DNA of 64,000 nucleotides from Vishniacozyma victoriae (Eukaryota; Basidiomycota; Tremellomycetes; Tremellales; Bulleribasidiaceae), in contig JADPYG010000088.1 in assembly GCA_017654735.1 (NCBI GenBank), positions 2,418,001-2,482,000 of the forward strand. Reading direction: 5' to 3'. The stretch's first letter is position 1; the number at the start of each line of letters is the position of its first letter. Made by a program: the position numbers and the translations under genes. Below are positions 12,651 through 26,549 of the stretch, in pieces. The notes below the pieces were generated by a model. It was not told the DNA's origin and made no database searches. It worked only from the letters and a program-made list of their open reading frames with translations.

Positions 12651-12945
12651 CTTGCTGTCTGACTACCCTTTAGGTATAGGGTATAGGGTATAGGTGTAGC
12701 ACAGTGACAGCACTCACCTCACTCACTCCTTAACCCCCACGCGTCAAGGATACGGCGTTTTCGGAGTTATTTCAAGTTGGCTATTCCGGGTCTATCCGCT
12801 TCTCTCTGCAAGTTGACCTTTTCACTGCTAGACCTATACTATATACATCTAATACCATACATACCGGTTCACATACCCCATACCGGTACTCTACCTTCTT
12901 CACAACCTCTCCCTCGCTACCGTATTATCAGAATATAAATTAAAA
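12651..12945. promoter_or_regulatory. Bidirectional promoter of SEC26 and ATP synthase subunit e
   Basis: This is a 295-bp gap between two start codons. It holds a short tandem of GGGTATAGG-like units at about 12668-12695 and an ACGCGTCAAG element at 12739-12748. A pyrimidine-rich stretch lies in the 5' leader of the ATP synthase gene. The ACGCGTCAA core recurs in other promoters of this window. Confidence 0.5.
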
Positions 12946-13717
12946 ATGGCTTCTCCTACAGTCAACGTAAGTCGCAAACCCCGGAAAATATAGATATCAC
13001 GCGGGGAACGGGATTGCATTGGAGGATCGACAAGTCTTAAGAGGCAGTCGATGATATGGCCATGGACGAGAGGATAGGATCATGACCATTACTCATTTAA
13101 GGGGAAGAGGAGCTCATCACCAGGTCGTGCGTTATTCGGCACTTATCGGAGGTATCTTTTACGGATTACTGCACCAGGGAACACTACAGCGTAAACACGA
13201 TGAGGACAAGGTATGCCTAAATTCAGTAGTGCTGAGAGTGATGCTGATCTAGTCTTCTTGATCGATCTCTGCCTCAACCTTGGACATATCATACCATCCG
13301 GTTCTTTATAACCCTCAAATGAATCGATACCGTCTCCCTTTTCGCAATCACGAATATACCCTATGAATACCCGAACATTACACAACACAGGCCGCACACA
13401 AGATCTCTAACCGACAACACCTAATTGAAGAGGCCAAGAAGGCTTACGCCGCAAAGCTAGTAGCCGACAAGGCCGGTGGACCAGAAGCTGGTAAGTTAAA
13501 TTTCAGTTAAGGTCATCCGGAGCTCGCTCGGCGAAGGAACGATGGGCTCCAGCGTCGGATAGACGTCTGGGGAGGGTATCTAATCAGCAATGAGGACGCG
13601 TAGCGGACTGGGACCGGAAATTACCTTTAACACAGCTGACATACAGTCATCACCAACATCGAAGACCCCAAGTTCGACCTCGAGAAGCTCATCAACTACT
13701 ACACAACAGCATCATAG
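12946..13717 (+). CDS. TIM11: Mitochondrial F1Fo ATP synthase subunit e
   Basis: Four small exons (12946-12966, 13124-13210, 13391-13490, 13647-13717) join in frame to 279 nt, giving 92 residues, the usual size of subunit e. The N-terminus is MASPTVNVVRYSALIGGIFYG. The single membrane segment holds the GxxxG motif (GGIFYG) that drives dimerisation of ATP synthase in the inner membrane. Behind it come a basic turn (LQRKHDEDK) and a coiled-coil-like helix (NRQHLIEEAKKAYAAKL). The introns are 157, 180 and 156 nt, about three times longer than in the neighbours, which hides the gene from simple ORF scans. The symbol follows yeast TIM11 (ATP21). Confidence 0.85.
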
Positions 13718-14131
13718 GCTTGAATCATAGACAATACATGCACTCGTGATTCTGTACCATGGAACCAGTCCTGGATGTGCGAGTATAATTGATCAACTGG
13801 GATGAACGGTGTCAAAGTCACCTGTCATTGACCAAGTGTAGAGCGAAGGAACGAGTCATGCCCTTTTTCGTCTAAAGCATCGCTGCCTGCACTTTCTATC
13901 TCTGCCGTGTCGCTGCATATCGCCTGCTGCCTAGCTCTCATCTGTATCCCGTCTCGTGTCTGCAATGCCCCTCGCGATAAATTTGGTTCCGCTGCTAGAC
14001 GCGACTTTACATTTCATTCCTCCAGCTGACTTGCACCTACTCTACATTTCATATCCTCCTACAGTAACTCCCCGTCAACCCACAAGGATACATAGGACCA
14101 ATCGAAGTATTCAACAACTAAACTAGTGACC
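13718..14131. other. Intergenic region before MSI1
   Basis: This is a 414-bp gap between two tandem plus-strand genes. It contains the 3' flank of the ATP synthase e gene and a C/T-rich leader before MSI1. I see no conserved open frame and no RNA gene. Confidence 0.5.
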
Positions 14132-15859
<1,728 letters not shown>

Positions 15860-16111
15860 AGAGTAGAGCGTAGAGTGTAGAGCGCGTATGTAGGTGACAG
15901 GTACGAGGCAAAATCATCAAATGCATCTATCCAATAAGACAATTGTAGCGTGTCACTTCAAGGCATAATTCAGGCCATCATTGCCGGGGTTATCATGAAC
16001 GTGCTTCCTGTGCTGAGGAGCAATCATACAGGACGGAGAATGTACGCAGCAATGGGTTCATACATTACAACAATATCTATGACATATGATGGCACAATCC
16101 AAACAAGATAG

Positions 16112-17141
<1,030 letters not shown>

Positions 17142-17334
17142 CTTGTATGGCCTGCTGAATGCTAGCGGTGTCTCATGAGTATAATTATATAAGGTATACA
17201 GAGAGTATATGATCTATAAAGTATACAGATTCAGATGATGCATGATCCCACGTGTCGTTCCTGAATTTGCAGGATTGCTGAAATATTTCAATGTTCAACT
17301 ATACCCATATACATCCTACTACATATATTCAGTC

Positions 17335-19942
17335 ATGTCGGCAGACTTTGTAACGACAATAGACTCGGATGATGAGGTTTCAAACTACGGGGGGGAGGGT
17401 AGTACTAGTAAACCCACCAAAGCAAAGAAGGGAGAGGACGAGGAACTTGATCCAGATTTCGAATTTGATTTTGGAAATGGTGGGTCTGCGGGCGTTGACC
17501 TTTGGGGAGGTGATGAAGTCAGGGTAGGAGATAAGGGTAAAGATGTAAGTCTCTGTGAGCTGAGTTTGGGGGGAGGCTGATGATAGGCTATCAATGTTGA
17601 TGATATCATTGCTAGGAGGACTGGGAAACCGCTCGAGGCGTATCGTGAGCGAAAGAGAAAGAGGGTCGGGGAGGTCAAAGTGGAAGAAGAGAGTGATGAG
17701 AGTATGGGTAGTGATGATGACGAGGACGAGGATAGTGAAGATGAGGAAGAGGAGGCAGGGGACGTGACTGTTGATATGGGCGAGAATGATATGTCTGAAG
17801 GAAGTGATGTCGAGATGAGCGGAGATGAAGAAGATGATGAGGATGAAGTCGAAGAGGAAGACGCTGGATCAGCAAGTGACGAATCTGAAGACGACGCAAT
17901 TGAACTAGCACGTAAAGACGCCTTCTTCTCTTCCGACCCAACTACCACCGATACCACCGTCGCCACAACATTCGCATCCATGAACCTATCTCGACAACTC
18001 CTACGATCCCTTACCGCACTCAATTTGACTACTCCAACTCCTATTCAAGCTCGAGCAATTCCACTCGCTTTACTAGGTCGTGATATCCTCGGTTCAGCCG
18101 TTACTGGTTCCGGTAAAACCGCCGCTTTCTTGATCCCCATTCTCGAACGACTCACCTACAGGGACAGAGGTAAAGGAGGACAAGCATGTCGTGTCCTTAT
18201 CTTGTGTCCTACTCGAGAATTGGCTGTTCAATGTGAATCCGTTGGAAAAGCTCTAGCAGAGAATGGAGGTTTGGATGTCAGATTCGCTTTACTCGTTGGT
18301 GGACTCTCACTATCCGCTCAAGCACATACATTACGAACATTACCCGATATCTTGATCGCTACTCCCGGTCGATTGATTGATCATTTGACCAACACTCCTT
18401 CATTCACTTTATCGGCTTTGGACGTATTAGTAATAGATGAAGCCGATCGAATGCTAGAGGCTGGATTCACGGACGAACTCGAGGAAATCATTAAAAACTG
18501 TCCAAGGGGTCGACAAACAATGTTGTTCTCTGCGACAATGACGGATTCGGTTGATGAGCTCGTTAAACTCTCTTTAGAGAGGCCCATTCGAGTATTCGTC
18601 GATCCAAAGAGAAACACTGCTCAGGGGCTTACTCAGGAGTTTGTAAGGATCCGAACAGACGATACTAGGTCTCCTGCTCTTGTTGCTCTGTGCAAGAGGA
18701 CGGTGAGGGAAAGGTGTATCATTTTCTTCAGAAGTAAGGCATTGGCACATCAAATGAGGGTCGTCTTTGGTCTATGTGGATTGAAAGCAGCGGAACTACA
18801 CGGTAATCTCACTCAGGAGCAGGTACGTCTAGTCATCTCTACGTTGTGTAGATGCTGATGGTAGCGATTGAACGCTTTGAACGATTTCAAAACTGGTCAA
18901 GTCGATTACCTACTCGCCACTGATCTCGCTTCTCGAGGTCTCGATATCAAAGGAGTAGAGACAGTCATCAACTACGATATGCCAGGTCAACTCGCTCAGT
19001 ACACTCATCGAGTCGGTCGAACAGCACGAGCTGGAAGGAAGGGGCGGTACGTCCCTCTTTTCCACTTTTGCAATGTCATGTACTGATATCAGATCTATTA
19101 CGCTCGTCGGAGAGGCAGACCGAAAAATGTTGAAAGCAGCAATCAAGCAATCATCAGCAGATCAAATCCGACATCGAATCATCCCCAGTGAAGCTATTAC
19201 AGCAATGGCCGAGAACCTAGCTGGTTTGACGGACGAGATCCAGGAAATCCTGCACGAGGAGAAGGAAGAGAAATTGGTATGTCCCCACCTAACTCTAGTG
19301 ATGAGCAGGGCTGATTAGTAGATGCGACAGGCGGATATGGAATTGAAAAAGGGTCAAAATATCATTGAACATGAAGCTGAAATCTACGCTCGTCCAGCTA
19401 GGACATGGTTCCAAACTGAAAAGGAAAAGCAGAATGCCAAGGGTAAGCTGTATCTCCCCTTTTCAAGACGTAAAGCTAAATGGACAGACGCAAGTAAATC
19501 AGCATACGTATCTTCCTTCCCCGAAGAGAAGAAATCATTCGACTCGAAATCCAAATCCGACGAAAAAGAAAAACCAGCAGTCAAGAGGGGGAAATACGAT
19601 GGTTTATCACGTAAACTCAAACGACGAAAAATGGCAATGGAAGAAGACGAGGCAGATGAACAAATCTCCAAGAATACAGCAGTTGCTATTCGAAATGCCA
19701 AGAAATCCGCACAGCCAGTCAAGATTACTGAGGCTTTACCCAAGAAATTGTCTGCCAAGGGTAAAGGTAAAGATAAGAAGAAGAAGGTTGCTAGAGGACG
19801 AGTTGGGGGTGGGAAGGGTAGTGCATTCGATACTCCTGGTGGGGATAGGGAAGGCATGCGGGCCGCTAGGACAAAAGTCAACCTCGACAAGAAGGGAGGT
19901 AAAAAGGGGGCGAAGGGAGGTGGTAAGGGGCCTAGAAAGTAG
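17335..19942 (+). CDS. DRS1: DEAD-box ATP-dependent RNA helicase Drs1 (DDX27)
   Basis: I start at ATG 17335 ([14 protein letters not shown]); an upstream in-frame ATG at 17242 adds an unlikely leader. The long acidic N-terminal part precedes the helicase core: Q motif (TPTPIQ), motif [12 protein letters not shown], Ia PTRELA, Ib [56 protein letters not shown] and [16 protein letters not shown]. The C-terminal extension is Lys-rich with [10 protein letters not shown] and ends in a Gly/Lys tail (GGGKGPRK). This layout fits Drs1, which acts in 27S pre-rRNA processing for the 60S subunit in the nucleolus. Four introns lie at about 17545-17588, 18822-18867, 19048-19094 and 19276-19320. It converges with the primase gene. 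Confidence 0.95.
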
Positions 19943-20067
19943 GGTATTGCTTGCTAGGGACCGTTCTCATCATTGCTGTACTATGCATCATGTTCTCATA
20001 GCCGTGGATCATTTTGCTCTCGTCGACGGGATACAGCAGGAATGCATACAACAAAAAGATAAGACAC

Positions 20068-21914
20068 CTAGAAATCCATACTCTCCTCCTTCAATGCTAC
20101 CAGTCAGCACAATTCCCACAAGCAATCCAAAGAGACACTTACCTTTCTTGACCATCCTCGAATCCCTCAGGACAGCAGCAACGTGCATTTCAAACATCTC
20201 CACATACGGTTTCAGAGAAGTATGTTCGTAATCTATCATCAGCCTCGTCCATCCTAATCGTCCACCCTGGGACCCTTTGGGACAAATGGAACGTACCTTC
20301 AACCCTTCTAGCTTTCTCATCTACCTCCCCAGCGGCGGGGAGATGATCCAATTCATTAAGCAAATCACTGACAGTCGGAACACCCTCTGGATCAAACTCA
20401 TCAATAAGAGCAGGATTTATCGGTACACAAACTCGGCCTACCTATCAGCTCTTTTCTCACATGGCAGGACGTACCAGTTCCAGGATGTACACAGAATGGA
20501 GATTTAAGTAAATGATTACGATGTTTTGAGACTTCAGCATCGATCCTTGGATAGGTGTATTGTAGAATCACGTCCTGGGCTGCTCTGTCGAATCGTCGCT
20601 ATTCATCAGCTTGCGTCGCAGACTTGGTAAGGGGAGCTCACGCCTAGGAGTTTATCTGATTTCATGAGGGATCCAATTGCTTTCATGACATCTGTCCATT
20701 TCTCCTCACTGTCGACTTCTTCAACTTGCCATTTCGCTCGTAGATTACCGATTGTTTCTATCATCAGTATTTTCTTCACCGACGGGAGTCAGGGGCCTAC
20801 CTCGATCACCGGGTAGTAGGGATAGTAGTGTCTCCCATTGCCTTTCGGTCTTGAAACAATCTTGGTCCCTCAGACATAATGTCACAAAGTCCTTCTTGAG
20901 CGATGTCAAGGCGGTCCTGAGTCTCAGCATTGGGATCCTTCATAATCGGAAAAGGGACATACTCGAGATAAGGATGTAAATCTGAATCACCCTTTGGTCC
21001 CCTCACATTAACTTTCTTCATCTGTTCTTTACTACCCTTGATCACTTCCATAAACGTAACCAACGCTCGTCGTTGTTCATCATTCAAATCCAAAGCGGCA
21101 GGATCAGAGATCCAACAATGAATACCTCGTCGACCGGAGTATACCCATAAAAGGTGTTTGTACCCGAATGTATCTATCATCAGTACCATGACCAAGCAAG
21201 AAAAGAAGAGAGGCGTACCACGTAAAGCAGAATCCAAGACTTTGACAGCAGCTGCAATATACCCCCAACACCTCTTACAGATCTTCTTATCCGAACAACA
21301 AGTTCGGATCTCATCATAATCCGTCATATCAATATCAAACACCAATTCCCTTCGTTGAGGCTGTAATGCACCAGCAGCTAATGTCTTTCGATCTCTAGGC
21401 TAGAATATCAGTCTTCTTTCTACATCCTATTGACTATCGATAAAGGGAGGAAAGACATACCCTAGCAGTGTATTGAGGTCCAATTTCGAATCGAGATGGA
21501 TTCAACCTAACCACCTCTTTCTTGAAATCTTCTGCATTATTGAAACTGTTATATCGGATGTAGATATCGCCAGTCAACGTGAAAGCGAATTCACGATGAG
21601 TAAAGAGTCTTCCGGGAACTATATATCAGCCTAGCCCCTAGAACAGACCTCGCCGAGGGCGAGAAGATGAGAGACAGAGGAGCGAGGGAGGAAAATTACC
21701 TTGATCTTGATTTAACCAGAGGAAGAACGGTCGATATGGGAATAAACGCCTGTAAAAGGCATTCATCACCTGTGGTGATTCCGGACTGGATGTGAGCTTG
21801 GTCCTGTATGACCGGGTTCACGGAGGACTGAGCTTACTCGTAATGTTGCATCCTGTCATCAGTACTATACTTGTGATTTCGTAAGATGACTTACTTGTCT
21901 GTAGCAATTGCCAT
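20068..21914 (-). CDS. PRI1: DNA primase small (catalytic) subunit
   Basis: The start at 21914 gives MAIATDK, then after two introns MQHYDPESPQVMNAFYRRLF and PYRPFFLWLNQDQ. The catalytic block is RRELVFDIDMTDYDEIRTCC, with the paired metal-binding Asp residues of eukaryotic/archaeal primases. It is followed by the zinc-binding cysteines (CCSDKKICKRC) and HLLWVYSGRRGIHCWISD. The C-terminal part has [39 protein letters not shown] and LKPYVEMFEMHV, and ends KKALKEESMDF-stop at 20068. The subunit makes RNA primers within DNA polymerase alpha-primase. About ten short introns are present. Two ACGCGT boxes lie about 165 bp upstream, consistent with G1/S expression. Confidence 0.94.
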
Positions 21915-22076
21915 TTCCCTATTTTAACCCGTTCGTCTGTCAAGTAAATTATTCTGCGCTGCTTGTAGTGGTTTGGAATGATCTTGCGCGTCAAGACAGT
22001 GATGATACTGAACTGTATTGCAGTTCCAAAAGTGATAGAGGTGAAATGTAAAGTTAATTCGACATGAGGAATCAAG

Positions 22077-22091
22077 ACGCGTCGGACGCGT
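22077..22091. promoter_or_regulatory. Pair of MluI cell-cycle boxes upstream of PRI1
   Basis: Two ACGCGT hexamers lie at 22077-22082 and 22086-22091, start to start 9 bp apart, about 165-175 bp upstream of the primase ATG. In yeasts ACGCGT (MCB) is bound by MBF and drives S-phase genes, including DNA polymerase alpha-primase genes. The rest of the 21915-22318 gap holds a CGCGTCAA element (21987-21994) and the 3' flank of BRX1. Confidence 0.55.
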
Positions 22092-22318
22092 TTCCAATTT
22101 TCACTCCACCTACTCTATCATAAAGTCAGTCATAAGGGACCTTTTTGCCAGTTATCTCAATGACTAGGCTTCATAACAACAGGCATCGGGGGCAAGATCG
22201 ATCACAGCAGATTTTACACAAGCAATGCATCACACCACTTGATAAAGCCAAAATCTAGCAAACCCGCCTTCCCACCATCTGGTAACCCTTACGGCCTAGC
22301 GGCCTAACGACGGCAGGC

Positions 22319-23401
22319 CTAGGCAAAGACCTTCTTCCTACTCAATTCATCCTCCCCAACCTCCTCTCTCAACCTCTTACCCCTCTCCTCCCTCTCATCC
22401 TCCTCACCTCTCCTCTGCCTGTATTTCTCACCAGCAGCCCTCTTGGCACTAGCCCTAACACTGGCTGGACTGATGAATTCAGAGTTTTCAAATACAGTGG
22501 GTCCACCGAAAGAACCTTCGAATATCCTTATTGGGGTGAGGACAAATCGGGGGCCAATCTCTGTTAGAGATACTTGAGGTGGGCCGGCGGGTTGGAGGGG
22601 GTCTTTCTCGATTATCTGCATGTCAGCTGTGCGTTCTCAGTTGGACGGGCGATCGCCCAGACGCCGCGGGAGGCTCGACTCACTTGATAGTTCCTGAACC
22701 AAATTCGGTTGTCGAGGATAGAGAACAACATGATATGATCGATGAAAGGCTTCAATCGTCTCGAAGTTTTAGGTACAGAGAATGCCTATCATCAGCCTTC
22801 TCCCTGCCTAAGATCGTGAGGGATATGGGTGTAAACGTACATGAGTCAATAGCTCCTTGGTCAAAGACTTCCATTCCTCCCCTTGCCAATTGCCATCAAA
22901 AGCGACCAATCCCCTACTTCCCTTCAAACAATTTCCAGTCATTTTCAATTCATCCATCGTATGGATGTTTTGTACATGACATTTCACCGATGGACCATTT
23001 GGTGATCTCGAGATCCACATGTATAGATCCTCATGACGTCTTGCTTCAAAGTATAGAGTGTTGGAACAGGAGTGTAGGTCTGATAATTCGTTAAGAAGGT
23101 GTAGAGAGGACTTGGAATCTAGTTTCGAATCTACTCATTAGATCCTTCTCACACCTATAGAGCCCAGATATAATGACTTACCCTTCTTGGTATGAGGTAG
23201 GAGAGCTTCCAAATCGTTCATGAGATGTCGCATTCGCTGCGTCACTCCCCTCGAGGAAATAAGCAGATTTTTGTCTTTTCTGGGTTTCTGCTTGTTCTCC
23301 GTCCTCACTTCCTCGTCTCCATTGGACTCTGCCTTTGACTTTCCCTTCCCCTTGTCCTTCCTCTTCTGAACGTCTGTTGCTGCTTTGAGTACTGATGACA
23401 T
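22319..23401 (-). CDS. BRX1: Ribosome biogenesis protein Brx1 (Brix domain)
   Basis: The basic N-terminus (MSSVLKAATDVQKRKDKGKG) leads into the Brix domain: LLISSRGVTQRMRHLMNDLEALLPHTKKG, YFEARRHEDLYLWISRSPNG, VKCHVQNIHTMDELKMTGNCLKGSR, EEWKSLTKELLTH and PFIDHIMLFSILDNRIWFRNYQI. The last exon has the Brx1-type LTEIGPRFVLTPIRIFEGSFGG block and a charged tail ending LSRKKVFA. Brx1 acts with Ebp2 and Rpf proteins in assembly of pre-60S particles. Three short introns are visible. The gene follows PRI1 on the same strand and ends about 400 bp upstream of its start codon. Confidence 0.94.
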
Positions 23402-23682
23402 TGTGGTATGTGGTATATGATGATAGACTCAGAGTGCAGAATAGACGAAGGAATTCAACTTTTTAAAGCGGGGGGAATATTTAGTGATTCACTCTGAGCT
23501 TATTGCACAGAGTGAAGGATTAAGCTGCAAATATGCATGCATGTCGTGTGCAATCCACTACTCTACATGGCAGATGCTCAGCTTACAGCCAATCTCCTAT
23601 GACTTTGCGTATATCGCTTCATAATGTGATATGACTATAGAATAACATGTATCATCACTTCCCCCCTTCCACTCATTGTACC

Positions 23683-25523
23683 CTAGTGGCCATCCCTCGA
23701 ATCAGGTCTTCTAATAGGAGGTAACTGATTGCGATGTTCTCGATCTCGGTCACCGCCCGGGTCCGTTATGACTGGTGGACTAGGCGTACCAGATAGTAAA
23801 TTACTGACAGACGGCTGTGTAGGGAAAATGGGTAAGAGTGAGAACCCATCATCCTGTCCTCTTATTCTCAGATCATTCAAGGAAGGGATTTCGGAGCGGT
23901 CAGACGGAGTGCGTTGTAGTGAGGATGCTTGAGTTGAGTACGGGGAGTATTGGCGGGAAGAAGGTCGGGATAGGCTTGATGATGAGGCTGTTGGTTGATG
24001 TGAATGGGAGTTTGATGAACTTCCTTGATTCAATGAGAAAGCAGAAAGGTCGGAAGGGTGGCCCGCTACTTGTCAGCTATACGTCCGCGTTTCAGCATGG
24101 GATAGCTTACCTCCAAACCTGAGGGAAGGAGCTGGATGCCAGAGATTGGGAGTCATTCCATCGTCCATTTGATACCTCGATGAGGAATTGTATCTCTGGT
24201 CCTGCATCTGTTCGTACGGATAGCCATTTGATTGGGAATGGGGTTGATGATGTGGGTGTGGAGAGGGATTGTGATTCGACCCAGATCCAGAGCCGGCGAT
24301 AGGTGGACCAGATAAATGAGAGGGTCCAGAATGATACTGCATCATCCCACCAGATGGTCGCCGGTTGTATGAATCATGATCCCTCCATACTAGTGTACGT
24401 GGTGGTGCGCTATGTGGAGGAGTCGCAACATTAGGTGACGGGATAGCGATAGGCGGCGGATGGTTCTGGGCAGAATGAGTATAGAGGGGAGGATCTGTTT
24501 GAGGTCGATATAGCGGTTTAGGTGATATCGGTTGTGATGGCCCAGAACCTCTTCGGCGAGCTTCGCTCCTACTAATCAGCTACTGCCCTTCCTTCGGAAC
24601 GATGTAGGACTCACTGTCGACCAACTGAGGTGTCTGTCCTCAATTTCACCTTCAATCCCTGCGCGGCGAGATGTCGAGTCAAAGCCGTACTCTCTCTCAT
24701 ACCCTTGAACAACTTTGGTGAAAATACCTCGAAAGGTTCAGAGATAGTATGTGTAACCTCCATCAATCCAGAACTACCATCAGCGTGCCATCTGTGAAAT
24801 CCATGTAATAGCTTACTCTGAGGTTTGGAACAAGGTAAACTTCAACCTAAAGACTCCTGGCATCCTCACGCTCAATTTGGCAAAGATGACCAATTGTCCA
24901 ATATGTCCGTCCAACCCCCTCAACCTCTCTGGGGTCTGTACGACCTCTCCAGCCGATGCATCCGCCCCCGTTGGTGTTTTAACTGGTGTATATGTATTCG
25001 GCGAGTCTGAATCAAGTGGTTGGGGATGAACGATGGATGCTCTTATAAAGAATCGAGTCATGCCAGATTCTGCGTCACTACATGTGCTAGTTTATCAGCT
25101 TGTATTTTACATCCGAGATCCAAGGAACATACGCATTATCGAGTAGTAGTTCAACAACAGGCGGGGGATCTACCGGACGTCGATCGACTAGAGTGTCAGC
25201 ATGGAGACCCTCTTTTTTTCCCACTAGCACTAGCAGAAAATAGTGACTTACTGGTCTCGTTTTCTTCTTTGAACGAACATAATCTAGCTCTTTCAGGTTG
25301 CTGAATCACCCTCAAAGAGTACAAACTTCCATCAGCATTCCATACAGAGAGAGTAGGCTTACGGTTTATGCTTCTTGGCCCTATGCCCCGAGTCTGAATT
25401 GACTGGGAATCCATCATCTGAACCGATTCTACTTCTTTTTTCTGGGTATCGATCATGTCCATTTTGATGTTGATAGTGTTTACGGTCTTGGTTATCGAAT
25501 AAATCGATTCCTCCCGGTGTCAT
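23683..25523 (-). CDS. Velvet-domain transcriptional regulator
   Basis: I place the start at ATG 25523 (MTPGGIDLFDNQDRKHYQHQ). After a basic leader (PEKRSRIG, HRAKKHKP) and an intron the velvet domain begins: LYSLRVIQQPERARLCSFKE, then DRRPVDPPPVVELLLD, FFIRASIVHP, LRGLDGHIGQLVIFAKLSVRMPGVFRLKF and TLFQTSE. It closes with EVFSPKLFKGMRESTALTRHLAAQG. The QQPERARxC and RRPxDPPPxV motifs are the hallmark of velvet proteins, fungal NF-kB-like DNA-binding factors that couple development to light and secondary metabolism. The C-terminal 250 or so residues are Ser/Pro/His-rich and disordered. At least five introns are spliced out. I cannot assign the VeA, VelB or VosA class from the sequence alone. 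Confidence 0.87.
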
Positions 25524-26549
25524 AATCGCTATGTATGTAGGTTCATGGACCCTCGCTATATTGTCGTTGCGATGGTTATCTGATAGTGATGCAACACGGT
25601 AAGTGACGATGTGTTGTATATATGTGTGTGCGGCAAAGAAGTTTGTATTTGTATGGTACCAATGCGCGACTTGACTTGCGTAATTCCTCGATTGGATTCA
25701 ATAGAGATCTCGGCCAAACTAGGGTACGGGTATTCTAATGGGATTTGTTGTTGGTAGTGGAAAGATTCAAGGGTACAAGTAGTAATCCGGAAAAGTACTG
25801 GAAGGAAGCGGGTAGCGGTATATAATTCGGTTTCGATAGCGTACAGCGTGTCTCGGGAACCCGGACTGGAAATGAAAGGGGGGTAGAGTAAACGTCCTTT
25901 GAGTATTCGTGCTGAGGCGTAACTCTGTGTGGGTGATAACGCTTAGTGGGACGATAGTATATGATATGATTGACAAGTGCAAGTGCAACGGAGAGGCTGA
26001 GAAATGTTATGGCATAGGCTTGAATTGAATGCTGTACGAAAAAACGCCATGTGATCGACATCAGGGTTACATACTGCTAATACCCCGTAGCGATGAATAA
26101 TCAGCACCAGAACTACTTCCTCGCAGGTAATCATTCATTGGAATCACTTAAGTTCTCTTCCCTTCCATGGAGAGCCTTCCAAACCGAAACTCTACTAAGA
26201 TAGACGGGGACTGGATTACTCTTCGGCCCCATGACAAACGGGCCCAGACGGGCGTTTCTTTGGATTCCAATACAGGGGGAAAGATTACAGGAGGCGTTCA
26301 GGTGTTTTTGCTCGTATGACGCGATACTTCAGCTCTCACCCCGTGAATCACGGTCATCTGATGATATAAGATTTCCAGAACTACGCTCACCATCGCAACG
26401 AAGAGTCAGCAATACATTATGGGTGTGCATAAGCATAAGCAACTGGTATCTTGATTATGCATCTCGTGTAGATCATTCAATAGGGGAGACCGGTCAGAGG
26501 GTCGGCACCGTCACGGTGTCTTCATTCCTGCTAATCCTAATTAAAATTA
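25524..26549. other. One-kilobase region upstream of the velvet gene
   Basis: This gap separates the velvet start codon from the 3' end of the PRMT3 gene. It presumably carries the velvet promoter. The only coding candidate is the weak minus-strand frame described separately at 25735-26134. The 26135-26549 part shows no conserved frame. Confidence 0.4.
25735..26134 (-). CDS. Possible small membrane protein (weak candidate)
   Basis: A two-exon model starts at ATG 26134 (MITCEEVVLVLIIHRYGVLA), removes a 43-nt GTATGT...TACAG intron and continues HSIQAYAITFLSLSVALALV. This would give about 114 residues with two hydrophobic stretches near the N-terminus. The intron signals are good, but I recognise no family. 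The C-terminal half (KRYHPHRVTPQHEYSK onward) looks like random translation, and the region is also the velvet promoter. It may be an untranslated leader or a non-coding transcript instead. Confidence 0.22.

Noticed and set aside
13595..13600. Other single ACGCGT hexamers (3270, 12739, 13595, 29051, 49805) as MCB boxes
   Set aside because: They are single copies. The one at 13595 is inside an intron and the one at 29051 is beside the U2 gene. Only the primase promoter has a close pair.
12967..13646. Possible intronic snoRNA in the long introns of the ATP synthase e gene
   Set aside because: I found no convincing paired C (RUGAUGA) and D (CUGA) boxes with terminal stems, nor an H/ACA pattern.
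20068..20140. A longer C-terminal frame for PRI1 ending after a Cys-rich segment
   Set aside because: It reads through a clear GTAAGT...CTGACTGGTAG intron. The spliced end KKALKEESMDF is the better model.
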